A stretch of DNA of 64,000 nt from Paenibacillus pabuli (GCF_039831995.1 NZ_JBDOIO010000004.1:1240001-1304000); one strand, 5' to 3'. Shown: positions 17,827-26,006, counted from the stretch's first letter. Numbers and translations are program-made. The notes: generated from the sequence alone by a model not told the origin.

Positions 17827-18860
17827 TCCGGTTCGCCTCCTAACAAATCGTTGATGGCGTTAAACAGTTGACGATTCTGTAAGTCAATCTGCTGAAATAC
17901 CGCCTCATCCGCTTCTATATGTCCAATAATATGAACCGTAATCACATACCTCTTGGCTACAGGATAGCATAGCAGATATTCTTTCTCAAGGTAATCGTCA
18001 TACAGGTTAATCTTGATTTTATTTTCGCGGTAAGAATCAATGACCAGGATGCGCTTTGGGTCATCCGGCTCCTTGTCGTCATTGGCAGACAACTCATATT
18101 TTCTCCCCGGTTCCCCTACATTACCACATAATTGCTCGATATAACCACTGTCATCTGTACGGTATATGGCCGTACCACGTACTGCAAAAGGAGGATGGGA
18201 CACAAATGCCGTGCGAAGAGCATCGCTCATTCGGTCAAGCATGACGGCATCCGCTTTGCGAACCCGCAGCAATTCTCTGAAGAATCTCAGCAGTTTGAGC
18301 AGTTGTAACCGTGCTTCTCCTTCAGTCACTTTATGCTGATTGATGATTTTCTCCAATTCTGGATCAACCCATCGTCCTTGTTCCTCAATACTGTCAGCGA
18401 TTTTGGAGCATGCGACCGAGACGGCTGGCGCCCACTTTCCATCAGAACGAATTTCGTAGACCAGTGGATTCAAACCAAGCAGATCGGTAGGCATACGCAA
18501 TCCTTCAATTTTTGTGGCATCCTTGATGTCCGTAATATCCTCAGGAAGAATGAAAAAAATACGCTTTCGTCCCAACCGGCCCATAAACAAACCCATTTCC
18601 AGCATTGTATTATCCCGGACGGATGCATAGTACTTCCCGCGAATTTTGGATATATCATCCGGATGAAAAATAAAAATGGCAAAGTCCGTCGTGCGCACCT
18701 CTGTTTCCAGATCGTCCATCGTATAGCTGCTTGGATTGAAAACACCGGAGTACCAAGGAGTAACTTCGGCTGAGAAACGCAAATTTTCGTGTACTGCGGC
18801 TGCAATCGGCTTCGCTTCCAGCGAGCAGCCAATAAAGACTCTTGGCTTCAACGTTTTCAT
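17823..18860 (-). CDS. TIR-like (PF10137-type) protein with C-terminal sensor-like domain
   Basis: A 345-residue soluble protein. Residues ~6-135 match the TIR-like nucleotide-binding fold seen in CBASS Cap12 and Pycsar effectors: PRVFIGCSLEAKPIAAAVHENL, a W-x-S-G-V-F turn, DFAIFIFHPDD and RDNTMLEMGLFMGRLGRKR. The Glu in LEMGLF (~88) is at the position of the catalytic Glu of NAD-cleaving family members. A helical linker (~150-205) leads to a C-terminal alpha/beta region (~205-345) with a GAF-like look (VRGTAIYRTDDSG, RYVITVHIIGHIE). NAD degradation as a defence effector is inferred. No cyclic-nucleotide synthase is adjacent. The start is ATG at 18860 after GAGGCGG. Confidence 0.75.
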   Translation of the reverse strand: MKTLKPRVFIGCSLEAKPIAAAVHENLRFSAEVTPWYSGVFNPSSYTMDDLETEVRTTDFAIFIFHPDDISKIRGKYYASVRDNTMLEMGLFMGRLGRKRIFFILPEDITDIKDATKIEGLRMPTDLLGLNPLVYEIRSDGKWAPAVSVACSKIADSIEEQGRWVDPELEKIINQHKVTEGEARLQLLKLLRFFRELLRVRKADAVMLDRMSDALRTAFVSHPPFAVRGTAIYRTDDSGYIEQLCGNVGEPGRKYELSANDDKEPDDPKRILVIDSYRENKIKINLYDDYLEKEYLLCYPVAKRYVITVHIIGHIEADEAVFQQIDLQNRQLFNAINDLLGGEPE

Positions 18861-19225
18861 CAATCCGCCTCGCTTAAACGGTAGTGGGAATCAATTGTTA
18901 TATTATACCATAAACAGCAGAGTAAGTCTGGAAAACGTCCGCGCCGGTCAAGAATAAGCCGATTTTCATTTGCTATAGTGTATGTAAAAGCTCCCGATGA
19001 TTCCTTTAAAATTCGCTTAAAAATAAAAAATGGACCCAAATTGTCACAGTTGGGTGACTGGACAGTTATATTCGCAGTCATCGGTCATAGAATGAAGGAG
19101 CAGGTTGCACCATTAGTTAGCATTGTTTGTCCTGGTGTGGCTGTTTGACTGCTGGAGCCGTCCAGAGCATGCTTTATGCGCATTTTTGAAGGGTCTGCTG
19201 TTTAGACCCGTCCACGTCGGTGTTA

Positions 19226-19231
19226 TATAAT
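19226..19231 (+). promoter_or_regulatory. -10 element of the yitT-type leader
   Basis: TATAAT preceded by a weak -35 (TTAGAC, 18 bp upstream). Transcription from here would begin around 19238, just before the structured leader. Confidence 0.45.
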
Positions 19232-19245
19232 AGAAGAACAAGCAA

Positions 19246-19359
19246 GTTAGCTATAGAAGTTTAAACTAAACCTTTACACGTTAACGGAGAGTGTAGACCC
19301 AAGAGGGGTTACAATCGAAGTGATTAGTGTAAAGTATATGTTTAATTGAAATAGCTAAC
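19246..19359 (+). ncRNA. Candidate structured 5' leader (nested stems) before the YitT gene
   Basis: Three nested helices with intervening internal loops: GTTAGCTAT (19246) with ATAGCTAAC (19351), TTAAAC (19261) with GTTTAA (19340), CTTTACAC (19272) with GTGTAAAG (19327). They enclose a hairpin TGTAGACCC/GGGTTACA with loop bases AAGAG. The unpaired segments TTAACGGAGAG and ATCGAAGTGATTA face each other. The layout resembles a riboswitch aptamer, but I cannot assign it to a known class. Confidence 0.5.
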
Positions 19360-19388
19360 CACAAACAGACAGAAAGGATCAGGATACC

Positions 19389-19454
19389 ATGAGTTCCCGA
19401 AGGACAATCTCCCCAAGGACGATCTGGAAACGTTACGATCTCTCATACACTTAG
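19389..19454 (+). CDS. Leader peptide ORF 1 upstream of the YitT gene
   Basis: A 21-codon ORF beginning MSSRRTISPRTIWKR and ending DLSYT, with AAAGGAT 9 nt before the ATG. It shares the start pattern M-x-x-R-R-T and the DNA string CGAAGGACA with the second short ORF. It may regulate downstream expression by ribosome position; this is inference. Confidence 0.4.
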   Translation: MSSRRTISPRTIWKRYDLSYT

Positions 19455-19521
19455 CGCCCCTTGTAGAGTAAACCAACCGTATTCCAAAAAAACGGCTGAC
19501 TCTGCGAAAGAGGGGATTGGA

Positions 19522-19590
19522 ATGAATATTCGAAGGACAAATACGATGATTTCTTCCAGGCTTGCCTTTTGCAGGGTACGGTCGGTCTAA
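19522..19590 (+). CDS. Leader peptide ORF 2 upstream of the YitT gene
   Basis: A 22-codon ORF beginning MNIRRTNTMISSR and ending CRVRSV, with GAGGGG close before the ATG. Sequence around its end (TACGGTCGGT) can pair with ACCAACCGTA between the two ORFs (19472-19481), so translation could change the leader fold. It ends 32 bp before the YitT start. Confidence 0.4.
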   Translation: MNIRRTNTMISSRLAFCRVRSV

Positions 19591-19622
19591 AAAACCAACC
19601 TACAAACTGCGAGGGAACCTGA

Positions 19623-20345
19623 ATGAAGAGAACATCGTTAACCAAACAACACATTAAAGCTGAGGCGGTAAAACTCGCCATCATGCTGCTCGGTACTTTT
19701 ATTTTGGCATTTGCTTACTATCACATTAATTTTCAGAATCATTTATCGGAGGGCGGATTTGTCGGTCTGGCCCTGCTCGGAAAATACGTAACGGGGTTAT
19801 CGCCTGCCATCGGCATGCTGTTACTCGACATCCCGGTCATGATCCTGGCTTGGTTCATCAAGGGCTGGAAGTTCATGATCCAGGCGCTGATTGGCGTCGG
19901 CGCATTTTCCCTGTTCTATGACGGCTTTGAGCGATACTCCACATTGCAGATGTCATTCAACGGAAACCTGTGGATTCCGGCAGTCCTATCCGGCGTATTG
20001 ACGGGTGTAGGTGCAGGGATCGTGCTCCGATTCGGCGGAGCGACAGGTGGAGATGATATTCTTGCCGTGCTCGTTAGCCGCTGGAAGGGATGGAAGCTGG
20101 GAACGGTTTTCTTTGTCAGCGATGCGTTTGTATTGGGCCTATCCCTTTTCTTTCTTCCGGTAAAGGAAACTTTATATACCATTCTGGCCGTATGGATTGC
20201 CAGCAAAGTCATTACGTACGTAGTCAGTGTTCCGGCACGCCGGACCGTTACGACCTCAGCTGTGAAGGTATCCATGCCTTCTGCAGCGAAAGCAGTAGCT
20301 ACCCCTGCACCCCGGGCTTCCGTGGCTAGAGGGGTCACCCATTAA
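19623..20345 (+). CDS. YitT-family membrane protein
   Basis: A 240-residue membrane protein with about five to six membrane segments. Family blocks include YYHINFQNHLSEGGFVGLALL, GLSPAIGMLLLDIPVM and LRFGGATGGDDILAVLVSR. YitT/DUF161 proteins are common in Firmicutes and of unknown function. Most family members carry a C-terminal DUF2179 domain and are ~280-290 residues; this one instead ends in an Ala/Val/Thr/Arg-rich tail after residue ~205, so that domain is absent. GAGGGAACCTGA precedes the ATG. It is the only full-length gene on its transcript, behind a ~385 nt leader. Confidence 0.85.
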   Translation: MKRTSLTKQHIKAEAVKLAIMLLGTFILAFAYYHINFQNHLSEGGFVGLALLGKYVTGLSPAIGMLLLDIPVMILAWFIKGWKFMIQALIGVGAFSLFYDGFERYSTLQMSFNGNLWIPAVLSGVLTGVGAGIVLRFGGATGGDDILAVLVSRWKGWKLGTVFFVSDAFVLGLSLFFLPVKETLYTILAVWIASKVITYVVSVPARRTVTTSAVKVSMPSAAKAVATPAPRASVARGVTH

Positions 20346-20348
20346 TGG

Positions 20349-20413
20349 AAACAATCAAAAAGTCCTTTTGACTGCCTGAGTGGCGGTGAAAAGGACTTTT
20401 TGATTGTTTTTCT
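20349..20413 (+). terminator. Intrinsic terminator after the YitT gene
   Basis: AAACAATCAAAAAGTCCTTTT pairs fully with AAAAGGACTTTTTGATTGTTT around a 19-nt loop; T residues follow. It can also serve ydaT from the other side. Confidence 0.9.
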
Positions 20414-20467
20414 AAGCTGGAATGTTAGTCTTCCTATGGATTCAGATCAGGGCGATTCACAAACCTG

Positions 20468-20920
20468 TCAGGGTTTGATGGAAGAAGCGATCTGTCCATC
20501 CTGGTTGTGAATAATGGCCCGAATGTTCTGCTCACTGCTGATTTCTTTGGCGGCGTCCACCGCTTCAGATTTGGTATCAAATGTGGATACATGTTTGGAT
20601 TGGCCTTCTTCCTTAATGGCCCAGCCTGAATCCGTGGGTACGACGTGAATATTGTCATGGCTTTTGGAAGAGGAGACGGGTTCCGAATGGCGGCGTTTAG
20701 AAGCAGAACCGCTATCACCGGATGATTGGCCCGAATCCGATGAGTCTTGTGCAGGATGGTTCTCATCCCATTCTTCGGCTTTGGCCGTGGCTATGGCTAT
20801 CGCGCGTCCTTCCTCATACCCGTCATCAAGCAGGGCATTGGCAATATCAATCGCTTTGTGTCTGACACGGGGCTCCAGATTTTTCATGGATACCGGATAA
20901 TCCTTCTTGTTCCAAGGCAT
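20468..20920 (-). CDS. ydaT: DUF2188 protein, YdaT
   Basis: A 150-residue soluble protein. The N-terminal part MPWNKKDYPVSMKNLEPRVR and the DDGYEEGRAIAIATAKAEEW block match Bacillus YdaT. A Ser-rich linker (~60-85) is followed by a DUF2188 domain (HVVPTDSGWAIKEEGQSKHV ... DAAKEISSEQNIRAIIHNQDG). In B. subtilis ydaT is a general-stress gene of unknown function; the same regulation here is only a guess. It starts at the ATG after GGAGGGACTCAGGC. Confidence 0.85.
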   Translation of the reverse strand: MPWNKKDYPVSMKNLEPRVRHKAIDIANALLDDGYEEGRAIAIATAKAEEWDENHPAQDSSDSGQSSGDSGSASKRRHSEPVSSSKSHDNIHVVPTDSGWAIKEEGQSKHVSTFDTKSEAVDAAKEISSEQNIRAIIHNQDGQIASSIKP

Positions 20921-21123
20921 GCCTGAGTCCCTCCTGTATAGTAATGAGTTAGTTGTATATTACCCTGTGGGAGAAGGGATAAACGATAAATTGGATAGGC
21001 GGAGAACGGGAAATGATCGATGATGCAGGGATGGCATTCCTATACTTTTGCAAGCTGGAGGGGTATAATGCTGTAACATGTACAAATATATCCAATTACA
21101 GGAAGGTAAAGGAGTACAATCCT

Positions 21124-21924
21124 ATGTTCAGTCTGAGTCTGGCTATTCCGATGCTGTTTACCATGCTTATACATGCTGCAGACAGCCTGTCCTATGCGCT
21201 TCGTCTTGGAGGGCTGCGAACCCGCAGAATTGCACTTGCCCTTTCATTGTCAGGGATTCTGCTGTTGGTATCCCGTACATCCAACATGGCCCAGGGGCCG
21301 ATGGTAGGGAATTTGGTGGATACTGCAACGAGTGGGGGGAACTCACATTTTGCCGTGCAGCTGCACTGGCTGATGGGAGCGGCGACAGCAGGAACTGCAA
21401 TCGCCATCTTTTGTTTTCCAACAATGGTGAAACTTGCGTCCAGAATGGTTGTTCATTTTGAAGCAGCGGGCTCCATTCCGGCGATGGTACGGGGGATGTT
21501 GAACGGAACCAAGATCAGAAACGCAACTTATTATTTTACGCCGCCCTCTTGGAAGATGGCTAAGCGATTAGTGCAGCATGGAATGCCGAAACGTTTGATG
21601 ACGCTAAATGTAGCGGTGACAGCCATTTATACGACTGGTGTATTGTCCAGTTTGTACGCAGCGTACCTGTATCCAGGTCAGGCAGTTGCTGCATCTCAAT
21701 CGACAGGGTTGATTAACGGAATCGCAACCATTTTGCTGACGATCCTGATTGATCCGCGAATTTCCCTGCTCAGTGACAAATCCCTGCGAGGCGAAATCCG
21801 TTTGGACCGAATGAATCAGATCTATGGCTGCATGCTGGTATCCCGTTTATTCGGCACACTTCTGGCTCAATTGCTGCTCATTCCATTTGCGTACTGGATT
21901 GGCTGGATCGTTGGTTGGATGTAG
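21124..21924 (+). CDS. amj: Lipid II flippase Amj
   Basis: A 266-residue polytopic membrane protein matching Amj (formerly YdaH), the alternate lipid II flippase of Bacillus that can replace MurJ. Diagnostic blocks are MLIHAADSLSYALRLGGLRT near the N-terminus, ISLLSDKSLRGEIR and the C-terminal membrane segment. It acts in the cytoplasmic membrane in peptidoglycan synthesis. I start at the ATG 9 nt after AAAGGAG; the open frame extends 37 codons upstream. In B. subtilis amj depends on SigM, but I do not see a clear ECF promoter here; a TATAAT lies ~55 bp upstream. Confidence 0.88.
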   Translation: MFSLSLAIPMLFTMLIHAADSLSYALRLGGLRTRRIALALSLSGILLLVSRTSNMAQGPMVGNLVDTATSGGNSHFAVQLHWLMGAATAGTAIAIFCFPTMVKLASRMVVHFEAAGSIPAMVRGMLNGTKIRNATYYFTPPSWKMAKRLVQHGMPKRLMTLNVAVTAIYTTGVLSSLYAAYLYPGQAVAASQSTGLINGIATILLTILIDPRISLLSDKSLRGEIRLDRMNQIYGCMLVSRLFGTLLAQLLLIPFAYWIGWIVGWM

Positions 21925-21964
21925 CAAACAGGGCGTAAGGGGAGGGACGATGAAGCAGGCCTTG

Positions 21965-22366
21965 TTAATCCTCTGCCGCCCTGTATTTGCGCATGTGAAC
22001 CCATTCGATAAAAGGAAGCGTGACCATGGAGAGTCCAAGCAACGATAATAGCAGGAGACTTGGCTCCTCATGGGCCCATTGGTCTATCCCAACAGCGACA
22101 AGGATAAACAAGGTAAGTAAAAAATAACCCACCTTCGAGCTCTGTTCTGTAATGCGTCTACCCAGCTCTTCGTCCTCACGAACCCCATCCTGATCCTCTT
22201 TGGTACCCCAAGTTAGGGCCGACAGGAAAAGGAGGGTAACTGCACCGAGTGAAGCGATATCGTTGAAGCCAATATCCTTTCCTGTTGCCGTACGATAAAT
22301 AACGGTAGTAAGCACAATGAATGCTGCAACACCTGTAATGGCCGTTTTCCAATGCTTGATCTTCAA
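21965..22366 (-). CDS. Small membrane protein (DUF2178-like) paired with an Xre regulator
   Basis: A 133-residue protein with four predicted membrane segments (GVAAFIVLTTVIY, ASLGAVTLLFLSALTW, VGYFLLTLFILVAVGI, LLLLSLLGLSMVTLPFI). The charged loop GVREDEELGRRITEQSSKVG resembles the KDERTRRI-type loop of DUF2178 proteins. Its TTG start overlaps the TGA of the Xre gene by 4 bp, with AAAGGAA 9 nt upstream, so the two are coupled. Such small Xre/membrane pairs occur in many Firmicutes; the function is unknown. Confidence 0.65.
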   Translation of the reverse strand: MKIKHWKTAITGVAAFIVLTTVIYRTATGKDIGFNDIASLGAVTLLFLSALTWGTKEDQDGVREDEELGRRITEQSSKVGYFLLTLFILVAVGIDQWAHEEPSLLLLSLLGLSMVTLPFIEWVHMRKYRAAED

Positions 22367-22569
22367 TTCGGATTCTTCCTTTCATAAAGAAATAATTGCT
22401 CAATGGTGACCTCAAGCGCCTGAGAAATGGCAAATGCGAGCGGCAGACTGGGGTCATATTTGTCATTCTCTATGGCGTTAATGGTTTGTCTGCTGACGTC
22501 GCACAACTCGGCGAGTTTACCCTGGGATATGCCCAGCTCTTCCCGCAGCAGCTTAATCCGGTTTTGCAT
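22363..22569 (-). CDS. Small Xre-family transcriptional regulator
   Basis: A 68-residue protein that is almost entirely a helix-turn-helix (RIKLLREELGISQGKLAELCDVSRQTINAIENDKYDPSLPLAFAIS). It resembles Bacillus YgzD-type mini repressors. I start at the ATG 6 nt after AGAGAGG; a TTG two codons upstream is too close to that site. It is cotranscribed with the downstream membrane gene. Two copies of a TGTAAARAGTTCTT element flank its promoter, which suggests self-regulation. Confidence 0.85.
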   Translation of the reverse strand: MQNRIKLLREELGISQGKLAELCDVSRQTINAIENDKYDPSLPLAFAISQALEVTIEQLFLYERKNPN

Positions 22570-22595
22570 AATCAACCTCTCTTCGTGCCATTAGG

Positions 22596-22662
22596 TTGTA
22601 AAGAACTTTTTACATCTGAATTGTAAATGGAAAAAAGTGTGGGTGTCAAGAACTCTTTACAA
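22596..22662 (-). promoter_or_regulatory. Promoter and paired operator-like repeats of the Xre gene
   Basis: On the minus strand TTGACA (22644-22649), 18 bp, TACAAT (22620-22625). A TTGTAAAGAGTTCTTGACA copy (22644-22662) overlaps the -35. A second copy ATGTAAAAAGTTCTTTACAA (22596-22615) lies just downstream of the -10. Confidence 0.6.
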
Positions 22663-22687
22663 CTCGTATCTGTTCGAAGAATAAGAT

Positions 22688-22733
22688 GAAAAAAGCAGGA
22701 GCAGCGGTGATCACCCGCTGCTCCTGCTTTTTA
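22688..22733. terminator. Strong terminator of msrAB
   Basis: AAAAAGCAGGAGCAGCGG ... CCGCTGCTCCTGCTTTTT, a near-perfect stem with A/T flanks usable in either direction. Confidence 0.9.
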
Positions 22734-22775
22734 TAACCTTGGTATGGTTGCACATTTCAGTCAATCGTATTCCAT

Positions 22776-23738
22776 TTATTTGAAGAGGACAGCGTACTCA
22801 CCGTATCCCTCTTTTTGCAAGTCTTCCTTCGGTACGAATCGAAGAGCCGCGGAATTAATGCAGTACCGCATTCCACCCGCTTCGACAGGACCGTCGTTGA
22901 ACAGGTGTCCCAGATGGGAATCCCCTTTACGGCTTCTGACTTCGGTACGAATCATGAAATGGCTGAGATCTGTTTTTTCCTTCACGTTGTAATCACGCAA
23001 TGGACGCGTGAAGCTTGGCCAGCCGCAGCCAGAGTCGTATTTGTCCGTTGAACTGAACAGAGGCTCGCCAGAGACGATATCCACATAGATTCCGTCACCG
23101 TGGTGATCCCAAAACTCGTTGTGGAACGCTGGTTCCGTTGCATTATTTTGGGTCACTTCGTATTGCAGCGGAGTCAGACGCTCTTTCAGATTGCTTTTAT
23201 CCACATTGCCGGACCAGTTGCGCTCGATGAAATCTTCGCGTCCGGAACCTTTGCGATACCGTTTATAGTGGGCCGGATTTTTGTGGTGGTAATCCTGATG
23301 ATGTTCTTCGGCCTCATAAAATGGTTTGGCTGGCAAAATAGGTGTGAAGATCGGCTTGTCAAACCGTCCGCTCTGCTCCAAAGCTGCTTTGGAAGCTTCC
23401 GCAATCTGACGCTGTTCCTCGCTGTGATAGAAGATGGCCGTCTGATATGAGGATCCGCGGTCATGGAATTGTCCGCCTGTATCTGTCGGATCGATCTGCT
23501 GCCAGAATAATTCGACGAGCTTCTCATAAGGGAAGATTGCAGGGTCGAACGTAATTTGTACGGCCTCTACATGTCCTGTCGTCTCCGAACAGACTTCTTC
23601 ATAGGTTGGATTCTCGGTATGTCCTCCTGTATAACCCGATACGATCTTATGGATTCCGGGCAGTTCCTCAAAGGGGGATACCATACACCAGAAGCATCCG
23701 CCTGCAAATGTTGCTTTTTCGCTTAAATGTTGTTCCAT
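22776..23738 (-). CDS. msrAB: Fused methionine sulfoxide reductase MsrA-MsrB
   Basis: A 320-residue bifunctional repair enzyme that reduces methionine-S- and R-sulfoxides in proteins. The MsrA part (~1-170) has the catalytic GCFWCM motif, and SGYTGG and YHKNPAHY-type blocks. The MsrB part (~175-320) has [21 protein letters not shown] and the catalytic [11 protein letters not shown]. The two CxxC zinc pairs of many MsrB proteins are absent. No signal peptide is seen, so it is cytoplasmic. It is monocistronic between a strong terminator and the next gene. Confidence 0.95.
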   Translation of the reverse strand: MEQHLSEKATFAGGCFWCMVSPFEELPGIHKIVSGYTGGHTENPTYEEVCSETTGHVEAVQITFDPAIFPYEKLVELFWQQIDPTDTGGQFHDRGSSYQTAIFYHSEEQRQIAEASKAALEQSGRFDKPIFTPILPAKPFYEAEEHHQDYHHKNPAHYKRYRKGSGREDFIERNWSGNVDKSNLKERLTPLQYEVTQNNATEPAFHNEFWDHHGDGIYVDIVSGEPLFSSTDKYDSGCGWPSFTRPLRDYNVKEKTDLSHFMIRTEVRSRKGDSHLGHLFNDGPVEAGGMRYCINSAALRFVPKEDLQKEGYGEYAVLFK

Positions 23739-23867
23739 GCTATAGTCACTCCATTTCTGATGAAGATCAATGAATTTGGCTTACGCTTCTATTATATCCT
23801 GAATTGGCAAGCCAACCAAGCCGGACAGGGAGGATGAACCTTATGAATCAATGCAGATGCTAAATAA

Positions 23868-24479
23868 TTACGTCTTTTTTCTCGACCGAAAACGAAATAG
23901 CAGTAAGACAAGGCCCATAACGGCCAAGTATCCCACCAGAATGAGCAGACTCATCCAAATGGAGGTTTCTGCCTGCGCCCCCGCATAGGCAAAAACTAAA
24001 ATCGCAGGCATTTTGCCGATGGCGGTAGCGACCATGAACACCCAAAATGGTGTGTAGGTCATGCCAGCATAGATATTGACCGCAGTTTGAGGTACAACGG
24101 GAAGCAGACGAAGCGTCATGATGCCCATAAAGGGATGCGCCTCCATCCAGGTGGTGAACCGGCTCAATCCACGGATGCGATCCAGGTAAGCTCTGGCCTG
24201 ATAACGAAATACATATCTGGCCCCGGCATATACAAGCAGCGCGGCGAGTGTGGTCCCCACCCAGCATACCCAAGCTGCTGTCGTGGTGCCGTAACTGTAT
24301 CCCAGGGCTGCGATTACAAATTTGTAGGGAATAACAGGTACGAGCGCAAAAAGCATTGCTATGATAATGAGAAGGGGAATGGACTGATTCTGATCGGTCC
24401 ATGCCAGCAGTTCATATCTGTAAATAAACGTGACTCCGGCGAGCAAAACATACAACAGGAGCCATAACCATTTCCGCAA
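23868..24479 (-). CDS. TVP38/TMEM64 family membrane protein
   Basis: A ~203-residue membrane protein of the DedA-related TVP38/TMEM64 family. Typical blocks are VPVIPYKFVIAALGYSYGTTTA, the R-x-x-x-R-F-x-x-W helix and RLLPVVPQTAVNIYAGMTYTPF. Five to six membrane segments are seen. Relatives have been linked to lipid scrambling or undecaprenyl-phosphate transport, but the role here is unproven. The frame is open to 24602 from a TTG without a ribosome site; I prefer the TTG at 24479, 11 nt after AAAGGAG, because it gives the usual family length. The start remains uncertain. Confidence 0.75.
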   Translation of the reverse strand: MRKWLWLLLYVLLAGVTFIYRYELLAWTDQNQSIPLLIIIAMLFALVPVIPYKFVIAALGYSYGTTTAAWVCWVGTTLAALLVYAGARYVFRYQARAYLDRIRGLSRFTTWMEAHPFMGIMTLRLLPVVPQTAVNIYAGMTYTPFWVFMVATAIGKMPAILVFAYAGAQAETSIWMSLLILVGYLAVMGLVLLLFRFRSRKKT

Positions 24480-24677
24480 ATCCCCAAACGCTCCTTTCAG
24501 GTCAGGACATTCTTCAAATCTCCTGCTCCTACATGCCTTTCTACCCAAGTGTACCACGTTAGCCAGGGAACCGGATAATTCAATCCTTTGATGCTGGATC
24601 AACTGGCAAGTTGCTGTCTGAAGGGTTACACTATAGGTCGTGGAACTTAGAACTCATCTGAAGGTGGAATGCTTATC

Positions 24678-25616
24678 ATGGTATCAACAAAGCGAACCCG
24701 AGCTGCGATTATCGGACTTGGGGGTATTGCGCGCAAAGTATATTTACCCCTGTTAACCGCGCATCCTGAAGTGGAAATTGCCGGTATTATGAACCGGTCT
24801 CCAGAGCCGGTAGCGGCTGCTCAGCACGCATATAGATTAGATAACGGAACGACGGATCTGAAGGAACTGTTGTCATGGGATCTGGATGCCGTTTTTGTAC
24901 ATACAGCGACGGAAGCACATTTTGACATTGTTATGCAATGTTTGGAACGGGGACTGGCTGTATACGTGGACAAACCGCTGTCCTACACCTTGCGGGAATC
25001 GGAAGAGATGACTGCATTTGCCGAGGCACAGGGGCTGCTCCTTGCTGTAGGCTTTAACCGGAGATTTGCACCGATGTACCAGAAAGCGAAAGCATGGATG
25101 CAAGGGGGACAAGGGTTCGAATCCTTGATGTTAACGAAGCACCGGACAGGCATTCAGAATCTTCCTGCAGCGAAAACCATCTATGATGATCTGATTCATA
25201 TGCTGGATCTGATGTTATGGTATTCGGATCACAATGTGGAGTTGGTTCATCAATGGATCCGCAAGAATGAAATGGACCAGCTGCTTCATGCTGCCGGATC
25301 TGCCAAGCTTGGAAGAAAGGCCATCGGACGATTCGATATGGTACGCGAGGCGGGGGCTGACCTGGAGAAGATCGAACTCCACGGCGGAGGCAGATCGGTG
25401 GAAGTTGTGAATATGGAAGAAGCCAGATATACCGAACGCGGAGAGCTTGAACGTAAGGAAACCTTCGGCAGCTGGGACTCCATATTAACGCGCAGAGGAT
25501 TTAGCGGAGCCGTAGATCATTTCTTGGCTAACCTGGACACGCCGGACGATTGCATCATTAGCTCCAGTCACGTAATGGATAGCCATGAGCTGGCAGAGCA
25601 GCTGATCCGTAAGTGA
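24678..25616 (+). CDS. Gfo/Idh/MocA-family oxidoreductase
   Basis: A 312-residue NAD(P)-dependent oxidoreductase. The Rossmann motif AAIIGLGGIARKVYLPLL is at ~9-26, VDKPLSYTLRE carries the family Lys-Pro, and IYDDLIHMLDLMLW carries the Asp/His pair. Substrates are usually sugars or polyols; none can be assigned. The start ATG at 24678 has AAGGTGG 10 nt upstream, while the ATG three codons earlier is too close to it. The small gene at 25671 follows by 54 bp. Confidence 0.85.
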   Translation: MVSTKRTRAAIIGLGGIARKVYLPLLTAHPEVEIAGIMNRSPEPVAAAQHAYRLDNGTTDLKELLSWDLDAVFVHTATEAHFDIVMQCLERGLAVYVDKPLSYTLRESEEMTAFAEAQGLLLAVGFNRRFAPMYQKAKAWMQGGQGFESLMLTKHRTGIQNLPAAKTIYDDLIHMLDLMLWYSDHNVELVHQWIRKNEMDQLLHAAGSAKLGRKAIGRFDMVREAGADLEKIELHGGGRSVEVVNMEEARYTERGELERKETFGSWDSILTRRGFSGAVDHFLANLDTPDDCIISSSHVMDSHELAEQLIRK

Positions 25617-25670
25617 TTCTTTTTTGAGAGAACGGAATGAATAACATAACTCATATGGAGGAATGACATC

Positions 25671-25985
25671 ATGGATGAATATGAAAAAGAACGAAGAAAA
25701 CAGATTGAGGAAGCGGTCGTAGAAACCTACAAACAGGAAGAAGAAATGATGATTCTGGTATTTGCCCAGTGGTGTGCCAATCATGGACTGGACCCAGAAG
25801 AGATGTACCGGCAAGCCTACCCGGATCAGCAGAGTAATGAGCAGCTGCAGCAAGTGCTGAAGCTGGTTGTGCCGAAGGAGGAAGCCGGCGAGATCCCGGA
25901 TGATACCGTACTGGGTGTGTTGTCCATGTTTGGCAACGAAGACTTGGCGATGGTGGTATCCGAGGCGATTGCCGCGCGCAAATAA
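25671..25985 (+). CDS. Small acidic hypothetical protein
   Basis: A 104-residue soluble protein, unrecognised. The N-terminal half is a highly charged helix (DEYEKERRKQIEEAVVETYKQEEE), then a FAQWCANHGLDPEEMYRQAY block and a C-terminal helical part (DDTVLGVLSMFGNEDLAMVV). The composition suggests a helical bundle. GGAGGAATGACATC precedes the ATG. No terminator is seen between it and the oxidoreductase, so they may share a transcript. Confidence 0.7.
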   Translation: MDEYEKERRKQIEEAVVETYKQEEEMMILVFAQWCANHGLDPEEMYRQAYPDQQSNEQLQQVLKLVVPKEEAGEIPDDTVLGVLSMFGNEDLAMVVSEAIAARK

Positions 25986-26006
25986 GTAGGATTAACGTAT
26001 AATACC

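Noticed and set aside
17593..18860. Calling the TIR cassette CBASS, Pycsar or Thoeris
   Set aside because: No CD-NTase, uridylate/cytidylate cyclase or ThsA-like effector lies nearby, so only the TIR-like domain is supported.
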